Assembly (NCBI GenBank): GCA_964035795.1 | Contig: OZ038322.1 | Coordinates: 9,375,868-9,439,867, forward strand | Direction: 5' to 3' | Origin: Pterobdella sp. o SKG-2022 | Taxonomy: Eukaryota > Annelida > Clitellata > Hirudinida > Piscicolidae | Length of the DNA stretch: 64,000 nt | Part shown: piece after piece, positions 35,601 through 50,600 of the stretch | Layout: every line of letters begins with the position of its first letter | How positions within the stretch are numbered: the first letter of the stretch is position 1 | The notes under the pieces: model-generated | Seen by the model: only the letters and a program-made list of their open reading frames with translations | What the model was told of the DNA's origin: nothing | The model's database searches: none | Program-made: the position numbers and the translations under genes

Positions 35601-38600
35601 ATTCATTCCAACACCCTGAGTTGCGTGTTAAAAACTTTTATCTTTAGCTGAAACTTTCCATATGTTTCTCAACCTCTTTAAACCATGAACACTCACCACC
35701 ACCGATAACTTCCTCGATACTGATACAGTTTGCTGGTATTTCTCTAGTGAATTGCTGCACAGCCAAGCCTACATCTTCATAAGTACACGGGTCCACATAG
35801 GTTCTGACACTACTCGACTGGGAATACACTGGGTGCACTGGTTTTGAGATTAAAAAGATTATAAGGTAGTTTATATCATGCTTAACAAGGTTTTGATAAA
35901 ATAACATTAGATGACATTAGTATGACAATTGATAATGTAAGTTCATCTTACAAAAAGCTTAGTGGAATAAAATAAACTCCTAAAAGTGTTTTTATTTGAA
36001 TATTTATGTTTGGCTCGAAAAATTAAAATTAGTATAGCAGTAAGCAACTTCTTTAAGTTTGTATACTTGATACTGTAAGGTCAACTTATGAAAAGTTTCG
36101 TATTATTTAGTTTACAATTAAGTGTTTGACTTTTTCCAAAAACCACAATAAAATGAATATTATTTCAAAACACTGTGTTTTGATATTATATTCAATTCAG
36201 TGTTTGACTTAAATTACTTTCGTCTTGAGCTAATTTAGTTGTTTGTGAGGTTGTAATGTAATGGTGTATTTATGAAACGCTTTTCCTTATAGATCAAAGC
36301 GCTTGCTACAAATTTAATGTAGCGAAAACACACTGTGGAACATGTGCTAATTGTCGGCCCACGTGGCATCGAGCCCGGTAACTTTAGCTGATTAGTCTAA
36401 GGCTCTACCGCTGAGCTATATGGGCCGACAATACTGATTTTGGTGGTTTAGAAAAGATTTTATTTGTTGTTATATTTAAAGCAAATTTTACATTCTGAAG
36501 TTATAAAGTTATTGATTAATGTTACTAATTGAATGTGAAAGTCATACATGAAGTGAAAATTATAGAATAATTTTATTCAAAATATGTGATATATAGCCTG
36601 AAAAGTTTTGAAGTGTTGAGCCGACAAAATAAAATTGATTTTTATGAAATTTTCAACATAAAAATGAAAAAATAATAGGTTTTTTTAGTAAATTAGAATT
36701 ATCTTCACCCAAAAACATAGTGTTAACCCTTAAATACTAAAAACTCTAAAACGTTGGTTGCTTTTATGAATTTATGTATAGATCTAAGTAATTTATAGGA
36801 GTATTGCAAAAAAAAAATCGTCAGAAGCTAATGTTGAAATCTAAGATCCAAATATTTTATTTTCATTTGATGATCTTATCCACTGCTATAATCCTTTACT
36901 TTTTTTTACTTTTCATCTTTAACCATTCTTTTTCTTACTTTTTAAAATTTTCATCTACTTCCTTTTTGTTTTTTATTTTTTTCACCTTTTTTTCTTCTCA
37001 TCTTCCTTCTCTTTTTAGCTTTCTTTCTTCTTTCATCTTTCTTTTCGTTCTATGCTTTCTTCATTTCCATCATCAAAATCAGTTGAAACCCTTTTAATTT
37101 ATCACTAATACAACAATTGCAAGCACACTAACCATTGTACAGTTGTATAGATTCAACGTGCTCTTTCTGGTCATCATTTTGTGGCAGTTTTGCATTGCTG
37201 TATTGCCGATTTCTGGGGTTGTATTGTTAAAAATGAGAGAAAAATGTTTATTAAAGAAAACTTATGTGAACAACTTGAAAGAATTTGAGGAAATTTCTAT
37301 ATTGAATTTATGATTTATAAATATGAATTTGTATCATTTAACGTTTTGTTCTTCAGTTTGCGAATGTTTTGATGTTAATGAATGGCTTTGTAGAATAGAA
37401 AATTAATTTGTTTCAAGATCAAAGGAAGATTGATTTGAGTTTGTTTTTACGTTACAGAAGCACATACTTTTTGATGATGTATATTATAACGATGATAATG
37501 ACGAAGGTACAAGCAAGCAGTGCAACTGAAGAGCCGATGATGAAGGCGTGAGCAGACTCGACTGACTGGTGCACTGTAAATTATAATATCCCACTTATTG
37601 AAAACTATGGCTATTTTCACTGTCTTAAAAAATGTATTAAAATTCTCATGAATCGTCGTCGATTTTTTTATGAAAATATTCAACTATTTTTCCCTTCTAA
37701 AGAGATTAAGTACTTTTATGAAAGAATATTTGATTGAAAATTTTAAAATAAATGTACGATTAAGATGGAAACCCACACAGAACTCCGGTAGTTGCTGACA
37801 CAACGTCACTATATTCACTCACGTGTCTTTTGCTTTTCACTCTCACCTTCAAAAGTTATCGCATTTAAAATCTTGTGATAAATTAAAATTATTTTACATA
37901 AAACGTTGTAGAAGGTAGTGGTAATCTCAAATTGAAAAGCTTCGTGATGGTGTTACAAAAAGGCATTCAGATACTCGTGACCAGGCATCCATTATTAATT
38001 TTTCAATATTTTCCAATTTTAAAAATGAGTGTTTCATACGTCCAACAGGTGAAAGTTAATTTTGCTGCATTGCATTCATGCTGAGAAAGAATGTTGCGGT
38101 CATAAATTCTAATCAAAGATTTCATTATTATAAGAACTTGACTTGCTAGCTTAAACGACCATTCATTATTTTGAAAATTCACAAAAACTGACACTAGTGC
38201 AAAAAGTGGAATTTCAATAATGGAAATACGAAAAATACATGAAAATTTTTTTCGAAATTATGTTTTTGATACAAATTGGAACTCACTTGAAAGTAATATT
38301 TGGTGTGTGGGGTGAGAGAAGTGAAAGTGTAGTTGTTATGTTTCGTTCTTGTCAAAGTGATGTTGTTATTTGCGAACTTTAGATCAATTCCGTGCAGTTT
38401 TTGGTCAGTGCCTTCAATATTTTTATTGTTTTTGTAGCTGACATAAGCTTCATTGTGACTTATCAATTTCACACTATTTCTACCAAAGTTATCTTCGTTG
38501 TTTGCATCATACATGCTGTTTTTTTCTTTATGTTTGTTTGCATTCTTCTTGTTATGAGTTTTCACTGATTTTTTTGTGTTTTTATTGCTATTTCTTTGCG

Positions 38601-41600
38601 GGTAGTCATCTTTGTTTTCGCCTTCAAACTCATTTTCATCTTTCTGTTTTGAAAGCAATTCATCAACATTTTTGAGTTTATCAGGGTGGTCTTGGAAAAA
38701 AGCAATGTCATAATGCTCAACTTCAAGCTTCTCAGGCACCTCCCAAGCCAGAGTGATGTGTTGCAATCCAACACTGGCAACGTGCACGTTCAGCAACTTT
38801 GTGGGCACTTTGGTAAAAAAAATCATAATTAAACGTGAACACCATTCAAATAATTCGTAATTATGATTGAAATTCATTAAAAAACTCAAATAAAAGTGAA
38901 TAATATTTAAAAAAACTCATGACAATGACTTGAGACCATTGGAAAAAACTATAATTGTGATTTAAGATAGAAAAACTCATAATTATAATCCAATATTATT
39001 GGAACATACATTTATTCAAATCGATAGAGCGACTTCACAACGCTAACCTGCATGATCAGTAGTGAGAGTGATGTGGGCGTGTTGAGGGGTGGTGAGGTGT
39101 GTGATGCTGTTGTGTGCGTGGATAACAAAAGTGTACGTGGTGTCAGGCTGCAAGTGGTGTATACTGACGCTGCGGGATAAATATGCTTGTGGAATGCTTT
39201 GTTCCGCTAGCAATTGTATTTGTAACAATGGCAATTTGCTTTTATCGTAAATAAACGCGGAAAGAAATATTAAAGATGAGGTTGTGTTGGAGAAAAAGGA
39301 TACAAAACAGAGCACAAAAAAAAAATGGTTCAAAACACGTTTTAAATGTTGATATTACTTTTTACAAAAAATAATTTTCCGGTTTCACGTTTTGAGAAAT
39401 TTTTGCAGACGAATGATAAATAAAGTAATATGCATAAGCCTCGCTTAGAAGAAGCTTTTTTGAATAAAATTTTCCAGCAGTAAATGATCTTTAAATTTTC
39501 ATCTCTTACTTATAAAACGTGTCATAAAAAATAATAAAACCTAATTTAAAATGGTATAAATCTATTACTTATCTACCATCGCTTGTGCTTCCAGAAGCAC
39601 GTTATGTCTGTAACGATTTACGCTGTCATTTGTATTTTTATGAAGATCACATGATTTTTCGGTAAATTCCATTTAATTGAAATTTTTTGTTTCCAAGAAA
39701 ATGGGATAAATTGATTAGGATTTCTGAAAAACTGTTTACTCGTCCGTTTAAAAACCTAAATAAAATTTATTAAATTTTAAAATGATAAAATTGAATTTAT
39801 GTAATTAGGTTGTATTTTTGGTTTACTAATGCATTAAAAAAAATTTTTGGCGAGGGAAATTTTCCATATTGAATACTGTGAAGGATGCTTTTGAAATTAA
39901 ACTTCCGAACGATGAAATTTAATTATTTCAAAGATTTGTTCTTTGTTATTGAAAAACTTGCTTTCAAAGTTGAATGTAAGGTAATTCAAAAACCAAAATC
40001 TTCAACCAAATACATTACAATTAACTTTTCTAAATCAAATTTTGATTCTTCGCATAATAAAATCATTGATGTTGTATTTTTAAATAGAATACACACAAAA
40101 TATTGAAATTAAAACCAGAAGAACAAACGCAGATGATTTAGAAATTAACGAGAAAGACGGCTTTGCTAAATTGAACGTGAGTTGTGCGTGCAAGTGAACG
40201 AGTTTGTGGAAAGAGCTTTCAAAAAGATAATATTACTTTTGAAGAATTTTTGGGGGAGATTATCTAATTGCTTTTATTGTCTCCTCATTTGTCAAGCTCT
40301 TTTCCTTATTAATAACAATGGTTAAGGTTTAATCGTACTTTTCTTAACACTTTCAAAAGTAACGAGCAGATAAAGTTAAAAAAAGTCTAACTGACCATAA
40401 AAAGCCTCTAAAGAATGTCCGTAGTAAAATAAAAAATCATAAAAAAAGAATAAACTTCATGCCGAATGATACAAATAGCAAAACAAACAAAACTTTTTGA
40501 AACCAAGAAGAAAAAGAGTAAAAATAAATAAAAGCAAAATGGTTTAAAAGCCTTGTTGAACTTTGTGATATTTTAAAAAGCAAAACACCAACTATGTAGC
40601 CTGGATGTGAGATTGGCCCGGATCATAAACGGTTGATCGATGACACGGATCACATGTGATGTTGTACCAGCTGCCGCTTCCTTTATGACCTTTCCAATGA
40701 AGACTAGCAGATGATTGGTTGATGAAGTTTGCTTCGAGATCACGTGGTTTTGGAGGAGGTTCTTATTGGTTTGATATATTTTTGGGTTTCCATTTAAAAG
40801 TTTTTAGTTATTTAATAAAATTAAAAGTGCTTCTAGTCTAATTTACTTGAAACCCAATAAAAGTAATTGAATTATTACAACCTACCTCATCGTAAAACTT
40901 CAAATTTTTTTAATATTATAAAAGTTTGTAACAAAACCCTAAATTGAAATTTAAAAAATAAACTCTACACAAAACCAAGCCGCCGAAGAAAGCCATTAAA
41001 CTAAAACAATAAAGACTTCAAGCCATAAAATGACATGAACTGGGTCATGCAAAGGTCAAGCGGAAAGACCTAAAGTTAAAAAATATATTATGCCTTCATA
41101 AAAACTTTTAGAAGTTCAGAAAAAAGTTCGTGTTTAGATGTAAAAAGTATTCTGACAATAAAAAGTAAACGTACGCGGGAGTTATTTAATTTCTTGGAAA
41201 TGACGCAAAACAGACAAATGCATGAAATTAATGTTAATAGTTTCAAATTAAAAAAAATTCACGTTTCCAATGTGAATGGGCGATTGACAAACAACAGCAG
41301 GCATAATCACGTACCAAAAGCCATGTCAATTCGCAATAATAAAAGAACTTGCATTAAGGCGTCTTTCAATTTGCTTGTTTGCAATTAACATCATTCTCTC
41401 TAATAAGTCAAGAACTTAAATATGCCTAATTTATTTAGTGCAAACACGCACAAACTTGAAAAGATGAAAAGTTTTAAAAAAAATTCTACACAGACAGTTT
41501 AACCCTAGGGACTAAGACTGACAATAAAATACCAACTGGCATGGAGGCAGCTTAAATTAGACGCGTGGACAATTTTTATCTTTGGTCCTTTTACGCAAAC

Positions 41601-44600
41601 CTCTATTTCTTTTTATGTGTCGCTTGCGTGGCACATTGCAATAAATTAAATGATTTTTATCTGCGCTTTTTGACATAACTTTGACGTCAGCAACACATGT
41701 ATTCTTCTTATTGTGAGCGTTTGTTCAGCTCAAAAGCATGAAGTTAGGAAAAAAGCAATTTTCATGTTATTATGGCTTATTAATTCAAATTCCAAACGAC
41801 AGTTTTGCATCATTAGTCTAATGCTATGTTTTACAAAAGCAGTCAGTTTTAACATAGAAAGTATTATCAACAAGAAACTAACAAGAAGCTTGAAAAATGG
41901 ACCCTGCATGATCGCCATTATTTTAGAATCCCCATTCGAACGTGAATTTATATTAGCATATTCATTATACAAATAGCAAAAAATAGCAAAGCTTTTATAA
42001 ATCTCAAAGAGTGATTTAATTCCAGAAATTGAAATAGTTGGCTTAAAAGCAAAGAGCAAATAATGCCCCAAAATTTACACTCGATGAATTTTTTTGAAAC
42101 ATAATAAAATGTTTTTTATGAAAAAAAAAATCAAAGCATTATGTAATCTTGATAAATAAAAAAGCAATTAAAAAAGCTATTAAATAAAACAAAATCTCTT
42201 TGAAGATTTGGATCAAGGGCTTACATTTGCTTTGTGGAAAAGTTATTAAAAAACTGATAATTTTCAGCATATAATTTTGTCACTAAAATAGACCACCCTC
42301 TTAGCTTTTTGAAAGAGCCAAATAAACATGAAAGACGCTATGGTGTTGAGATTTTCAAAGTTTGTATGCCGAAAAAATTTTTGAGTAAAACCTGCAAACA
42401 AAAAATCAGTGAATAAATTTCAATTGAAACAAAAAAAATCATTATGTGCCTTGTTTGCTCGCCTCTTGCCGCAGTCATTTTAACGAATGCAAGGTGCTTT
42501 GAAGCCTGTGCACTGCGGCCGTTTGATGTAAATGCAACAAATGCTAATGATGGTTTGATGATGGGAATAATACGAACTGGATTTGAAAACTCTTTGTTGT
42601 AAGGTAGAAAATATTAGAAAAAAAATCTATGCATTTTGGAAACATAAATCTAAACGATTCAATTTATAAAAATTATCTTCTACGAAATTGGCGCAAAAAA
42701 GCTTTAGAAGATCATTGAGGGTGCTTTTTCAAAGCTTTGAAAATGTTGAAAATATAAATCAAAGGTTGTTTTCAAGCCTGTGACTGCAAACTTGAGTTAT
42801 TTTCAAGCTTGCCAGACATGCTTTTGATCACTAACAGCAAGATGACTTGTTGGAAGAAACCAGCATTTTGAAACTGTTTTAAATAATATGGCGTACTTCC
42901 ACAACTAAATCTTTTAAATAAATGGAAAACCATCTTGAATAAAAAAGCTAAAAATATATTATTATAAAAGTTAAAAGGCAGCCTGAGTTTTCAGAGAAGT
43001 AATAATACAATCGAGAGGGATTTGTGAGACTCATTAACGCTGATTAGATAACGACTGTAATAGGAAGGACTCTGAGGGTCTCATGTGTTTCTCTGAGTTT
43101 CCCTATGTTTACATTTGGGCCTTCCTTTTCTCAAAATTTATTTACTTTTTTTAAAGAATATTTTTTTCTACAGTAGGATAATTTATCGCACATGTTTTTG
43201 TTCGTGTATTGGGAACATAAAGTTATGCAAAGCTCCCTTGTTAGAGATGGGGTCTGCAAGCTCTTGATAATATGTTTTTTTATCTCGATGATGAAAAAAA
43301 CAAAATTTAAATTTTTTCAAAAAAAAACAACTCAAAAACCTATTGAAATTAGATTTTCATCAATGAAACATTTCAACACGGCATCGCTAACCATGGCAAG
43401 GCAAGTGCACGTCTGACTGGAAAGAGCCCTGCTCACAAACACACCTAGCTGCACCTTCTTGGGACCTGCTGCCTGAAGGACATGCTACACAATCCTGCAT
43501 CCCCGTGCTCTCTTTGTAAGTGTCTCGGACGCAAGCTGTTTGGGCGGGTTTGAGATGTATCACATTGTAATACGGAAAAGTTAGAAGTTACTTTTTTTGG
43601 TTTCAATGTGTTTTTGAGATTGTTTTTATTGAGCAATTAATCAATTTTAATCAGTTAAATAAATATCTTCGAGGAAGGATATTGTCATTCAATGCTATGG
43701 CATAACAATAATTAAGGGCTTGGTGGGCGATTTAAAATGCCGCATGAAAATATCAAATAAAAATTCAACGTTTAATCCTAAACGATAGAAAGACTCTGAT
43801 TTTTGAAATCTCGAAAACGTTAAAAATTAAAAAGGTAGTTGATTAAGAAAAAACTTAATGAGAAAATAATTTTATATAACTAAAAAGTAATATCATTAAT
43901 GAACAAGAATAAATGATACAAAAGAATAAAAATAATTATAGAGTATCACGCAAACAAGAAGCTAAAAAGAAAAATCAGAATATATACAACTGGAGTTTTT
44001 ACAGAAACAATGTGATAATGAGTGGATAAAGTGGGACACAGTATAACATGCATGGTTGTGTGGGCTTTCGGCACATAAATAAATGCACGCTTGTGTATAA
44101 GAATGTGTGCACCGATGTATAGAGGGATTATCTCATAGCATATAAAAAATACAGCAAAAATAAATTTTTTTTGAAGAAATTATTAGAAAAAAACTTGGAA
44201 ATTATTTTTTCTGATTAAAGTGATATAATGTAAAAAAGTTTAAAAGCTAACGGTTTATAAAACAAATTTAAAAGTGCGAAAATAAAATTTACATTAAAGA
44301 ACTTAATGCAGAAACAACTTTGTAGGGTAGCATTTGCAAATAAATGATGAAAAAGAGTTTTTGACTTTACACTGCGTTTGATAAAGAAAGTCATAAAAAA
44401 AATGTATAAAAGGCCCTCTAAAGCCACCATAAAAAAACTTGTAAATTAAAAAACATATGAAGGGTGAAAATAAAAATGAAAAATGATACACTAAACATAA
44501 ATGAGAAAAAATTTTATAGTGCTTAAATAAATACATAAAACAGATAGAAGCGAAAAAGTGGCTAGTAACAGATAAACTAAATGCTAAACTTATAAATTAG

Positions 44601-47600
44601 GATACCTTGGCATTTATTAGTCGACTGATCATTGTAGAAGCCAGCTTCACACAGACATTCTCCTGTGAACAAGTACCACATGCCGTTGCCTGTTGTGAAA
44701 TGTTGTTTGCAAAGAAAATAAAATGATTCGTGTTTATATCTTGAGGATACATTTGGAAGTATTTATCGAAATTCAATTTTTAAACGAAATGAAACTGGAG
44801 TTATTGATGATAGGAGAATTTTATTAAAGAAAATTTTTTTTGAATTTGTGTGACAGTTTGTCTGAAAAATTGAAGCAATTAATGAAAATTTCGAATAATT
44901 GCAAAAATTAAAAAAAAGAAATTTGTTATGTTTCGATTAGTAAGTTGTTAAAAGTGCACGCATGCAGGAAGTCAGTAATGTTTGAAGAGCCTACCTTTGC
45001 AGAGATATGAAGGCTTGCTCAAACCTTGGCGGCTGTTAGCTGTGCATTCCCCTTTGCAATTGTATTATAATCATTTATAATAAAGTTGTTGAATTTATTT
45101 TCAAAGCGTTAAAAAAAGCAATAAAAGCATTGAAGGCAAGACAGGGATTTGAGCCCTAGTGTCCCACCAAACCTTGCTACCGACTGAAGTTCAAAATAGT
45201 CTAGTACCATAACAATTGAGAGAATTTGAAATGGCAAAAATAATTAGATGGGAGTTTTGTGGTGGATACTTTCAAAGAACATCACGTAGAAGCTTGATGG
45301 ATGCGTCAACAGGTGAAAGAAGGAGCGATGAATTGGTAATTGATTGATGCTTTGAATGATTGGTGTGATGAAAAATTTTAATTCGAAGAGAAAATTCCCA
45401 AGGTTTAAAGTATGACTGTAAGTTGGATTTTATTGAACGACCTCAGCAGCAACAGTGTTCCGCATTGATTGCTTTTCATTGTTTTATTGAAAGTCTCTTT
45501 AAAAATGCCTGAAAACATTTTGCACAAAATTTTCTAACTCTAATTTTTTTGATAATTTGATTGTGAAATTCAACGATTATTTTGAAAAGTTTCATAATGA
45601 AATTTTCAGCAAAAAAAAACGCAAATAATTTTTTAGTATTTCAAACCACGTTGGCTACTAGCTCAACATAGAAGCCTACAAACACAAAAATGCTTTATAT
45701 TTTGCTGTTGAAAATTAAAGAAATAAAAAAATAACACTAATTCATCATACATTCAGTTGCAGTTCAAAGACTTTCTTATCGATTGATAACTTTGATCCGT
45801 ATATCCCTTCAATCGATATACCCAAACTTGAATCATTCATTCTTCATTCATTCAATAAAGTAATTTTTCAAACACCGCAAATCTCATTAATCCGAAAAAT
45901 ATAATATCCAGACTACGTTTATAATACTACAGTTTTTTTCAAAGAAATTTATATTTAAAACCCTTATTATTCATAAAATATTATTTCAGAAATGCAAGCT
46001 TAACAATGAACTGTAACATTGAATATAACACTTTATTTACCCAAACGCATTAATCACCAAAAAATCACAGCTAGACGTACCTTCCACTTGAATGATGGAC
46101 GAAAGGTCTCGACCGGTGTGTGTTTGGTTGAAGACAGCTAAATTTATAGTTTTCCTCGGACACACAATCAAAAATATTCGGACGCTGAGTAGAGTGATAC
46201 ATGCCCCGCTGTCCTGGAAGGCAAAATAAATGCCCTTCTTTCCATTCAAGTCGGCACTTTTCACCTCCGTGTTGATGTGATTTTCAGCCACATCAGTAAA
46301 AGCTTTGTGAGCTGGGTTGAAGAAAAGTTTGCTTTTTATTGCGAATAATCTCATCGTGCTAGCGTCAAACTGATGGATCTATTTTGACAAAGATTTCATA
46401 CATAGATAATGAAACCTTTGAAGAATATTGATAAAGATATTGATAAAGATACCGATAAAGATAGAGGAATGCGAAAGGACTTACCAGCTATAACATCCAA
46501 ATGCATGAATTTTTCTTCATTTATTGCCATTGTTTCAGTGTCAGAATTACTTAACATGTACAGAAGCCTGTTTGTTTTTAATATTTAAGCATCATTAAAA
46601 TATTTTAAAATTTGAGTAGTTTGAGTTATATGAAGATATTTGCTTTTGCATATAACTCTAGATAAACTATTGAAAATTTTTCTTGAGAAATGGCTCTGGA
46701 ATGTAAAGCCACTATAATATTTATATATTTTTTGCATTATTGATAATGCATTGATTTCACATCGAGTTTGTTTGCTCAGTAATAAAAGATCGAAATTAAC
46801 AAACACAAAAATGAATTATACGCATACTAATGTAGTTTTTATAGTGAAAAAAAGTGCTTTTAAACTTTATCTTGTGTTAATTTTCAATCACAAATAGTCG
46901 AACAATTAGTTTTACGAACACACATGTTATTAATTTATCACAGCCATTGTAATAACTAGAGTCTAGAACAAAAAGAGATAAATTTAAAGACAAAAAATTG
47001 GAAAGTACTTCAATCAGCATAATGCCTATGAAAAATTAAGCTAATAAAGGATTTACCTGAATGATTCTTTGCATTGTTTCATCAAATACTTCTGACATTT
47101 CCTCATAGTGAACTGTGTTTGAAAGTGATGTTACAATTCTATAAAATAGAAAAAACTCAAAAGTATCAATTTTTGTAGATATAATACAGAATGACCTATA
47201 TTGTCTTCAAATTTAACAGTCAATAGCAAATTATTGTCAACGCCTGTCTTTAGAAAGTCTAAAACACTGCAGGCAATTAAAAAAAACTTATTTTACTTTT
47301 ATTTCAATATGAATACGATTGGCTTCTTGGCTGTTGATGAAGGGAGTTCTCAACCAATTATCTGTCTCTTCTGGAACCACTTGGCAGACTGCATACACCC
47401 TTTGCACTCCTCCACCATGCGTGGTGTAACTTGCTTCCCTCCACTGTGTTATCGAAAAAATAACTATCTTTTTGAGATTTCACTATACAATGAGGGATTA
47501 GGATTTGAGATTTATGAAGCGATTAAAATTTGATTTGTTTAAAATGGTGGTTGCTCTAAAGAAATTCAACCTTTTTGAAAGCTTTTAAAAAAATATTTTT

Positions 47601-50600
47601 CTAAAATTTAAGTTGCAATTATTGAAAAACGTAGTCAAAAATCATTTTTTTGTGAAAAATTTTAAATTTGACTTTCAATTAAGAAATGTGTTTTAAAATA
47701 TAGTGTTTTACTATTTCAAAAATTGACAAAAACGACATAAAATGGCTATTAAACTTTAAATTTGGTTTATAGGAAAAGAAAAACAATTCTGCTGCTCAAA
47801 CACTTCAAAAAACCTAATCGGAATTTTGACTTTGGTATTCTGTCGTTTTTATGCTCCCTTGCATAATTTAACAGAAATTTCATTTTTTCACCAAATAAAA
47901 AATTCTATTGTTTTGTTTTGAGTTTTTAAAATCTTTCTGATGAAAATCCTTTCTGAAATAAACAACTCGACAAGGCGATAATGATAAAAGATTGAAAGAA
48001 TGAATGCAGAGAAGCCTTCTGTGAAACTTAAAAAACAAAAAGAATTGAAAATTCAAGCACGTCTTTTATAAAGTACCTTTAAAAAGAATCCTATCTTTTA
48101 AACAAGCGAGCAGCATCACTGCTGGATTATTTTATTAGTGAGAAAATTAAGCCTTTATAATTTCAACTTGAAAGTCTGGATAGCTTTAGTCTTTTAGAAT
48201 TAAAAATTCAAATCTTCGCTTTCAGTATGTCTAAAAATCTTTTGTAAAAATTTGATTTTTTAAAATAAATTCACCTCTTACATTAGCTCATAAATTATTC
48301 ATAATTGAATAAAACTCACATCTATTAATGCTTTCAAAGTCTTGTAAATTCTGTCAATTTCTCAACTTCATACCTAATCCATAGTTTATTTAATTATTTT
48401 CAAATCCATTTGTTATCTTAGACTTCATCCAGCCTGCATCCCTTCATGAATAAACATGCGATGATTATGTATTATTGTCATTAATAATCACTAACATCAT
48501 TACTTGGGGGCCGAATGACAGATATGAATGAAAAGCTCTGTAAAGTCTCAATCCAATGCATATGGTATTATGTTCAGCTTCTTAATCGAATCATGCAGGT
48601 GATAAACGACATCAATAACTTATGTGAGCACTAATTTCATGCAAGGCTATGTGCAGCTTAATTGGCTTTCATGCAAGCATGAAGAAGTTTTATTCGATTG
48701 CTCCAATACCTTTAAAGTCTTTTTTTTCAAATTTCTTAAAAAATTATCCTTTAAACAGAATAATGAAAAGTAAGCTTTGAAATTTTGAGAATCAAACACC
48801 TTTCGAAAGATGGGAAAACAGATCGAAAGCGACTGTCTCTGAGACAAACCAAACCTCGAATGACTCGATTTAAAGGGTAATATGCCTCGCATGACATAAA
48901 TAACCGAAGAAAGGGATGCGATATGTTTTTAAAAAAAATAAAATAATACTGACAAAGCTCTCGAGAAATCAAAAATTATATTAGCCATAATTAACTTAGA
49001 TGGTTAATGGTAGGGGTTCGGATTACAGATAAACTGGATTAGAATATATTAACGAAAAGTTTTGAAGAATATTCTTTTTCTATATTTCATAATTGAAGTC
49101 GATAAGTTTAATTAAAAAGTAAGATGAAACCAAAGACAGCTTTAAACCAACTTTTAAGGAATTTAATCTTTAATTGGGTGCCGCGCAAAGGACGACATCG
49201 GTTTTGAAGAAATGTAGGTACCTCAAGCCGGAATTTCAAAAAGTAAGTAACTAGTTTTGTGAGACTTAAAAGTTTCGCAAGCTTACACATAATTTCCCAT
49301 ATAATTTCTATTCTTAAAGAATAAAAGTAGAGCGAATAATAAGAGCGAAAACGTGTTTTTGCGACTTAAAATGCACATCACACAACCTACCTAAAATTCT
49401 TGACCATTGAATAATTTTAAAATCTATTTTTTTCAAATTCTTTTCTTTCACTTTTTATTTTGAAAAGTGTGTTACTTTCTTTTGAATAATTCAGTTTTAT
49501 TGCTTTTTACTAAATGTGCAGTTTACCAAAACACATTAGTCAAAAGCTGCAATCTGTGAATTTGATTATATTTACGACAAAGTTTCAGCATGCCTTATTT
49601 TAATGTGATATTTACAGCACAAGGAATAAATTATGTTTTCATAAACGTCGTATACAACAAAGAATAAATTTCTCGTTCATAAATGCCAAAAATAGTTATA
49701 AAAGCTATTTCTTTGTAAATGTCGATTAAAAATCAATACTCTTCTTTTGCGAGACTTCTTATGTAAATTCTCTTTGTTTCGACAGTGACCTTCCCTAAAT
49801 AGTTCTACACAACGTTTTTATTTCATTTAGCACAATCAATACCCGAAAAAGATAATTAAGTGCTATTTAGTGTGTAGCTTTTTTTACTTTTGAGGTTTAT
49901 ATCGAATGAGAATTTCCCATTTTCATCTATTGAAAAACAATTTAAGGGATAAATCGTATCTTTTAATTACAATTAACAATCTTTCTGAGACTAATGCAGT
50001 TTTTTTCATGTCGTTTTGATTTCCTAGATGCCAATGATGCATTATATGTATTGTCATCGTATTCAATCTTTTATTGCTTTTTGAGCTCTGTTTGTTCTGT
50101 TTCTCAAGTCATTTTAGAAGCTTTTTGATAAAATGACTCGTAATTTACTATTTTTTCAAACATTTTCACGATTTTCAGATCTTTTACAAAAATATCAAAC
50201 ATTCATAAATTGATATATCGATTTTTTTGAATGGAAATCTTACATGGATTCAAAAATATTAACAATTAGGGAACCGATAAAAGACAAAAAAGCGACCTAA
50301 AGCGTTGCAATCAACAAAGACCCCGAATACGTAACGGCGTCTGTTACAGACACATGCATCTAATTTTCCATTTTTGTTTCTATACTGATATTTCCTGAAC
50401 CATAAAAGCTTTATTATTTTTGGTGAATAAAAAATATTTTAGTGAGATAGTTTTAAAAAATTGTGTTACTGTTTATTTTTGAGTAAAATTTGTTGGAGCT
50501 TGTAAAATTATGTTTTGAAACAACTTTGATGCTTGTTAAGAAAAGAGAGTATAAAAATAAAAGATAAGAGTTGCAAAACTGCACAAACCATAAACCATAA

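Noticed and set aside
36353..36429. Candidate tRNA-Ile(AAU) gene on the minus strand
   Set aside because: The acceptor and D arms look good, but the T stem does not pair, the anticodon stem has a mismatch, and the tail is shared with two other degenerate copies, so it is a SINE head.
36804..37097. 97-codon Phe/Ser/Leu-rich frame
   Set aside because: It is produced by a polypyrimidine tract within an Eph intron.
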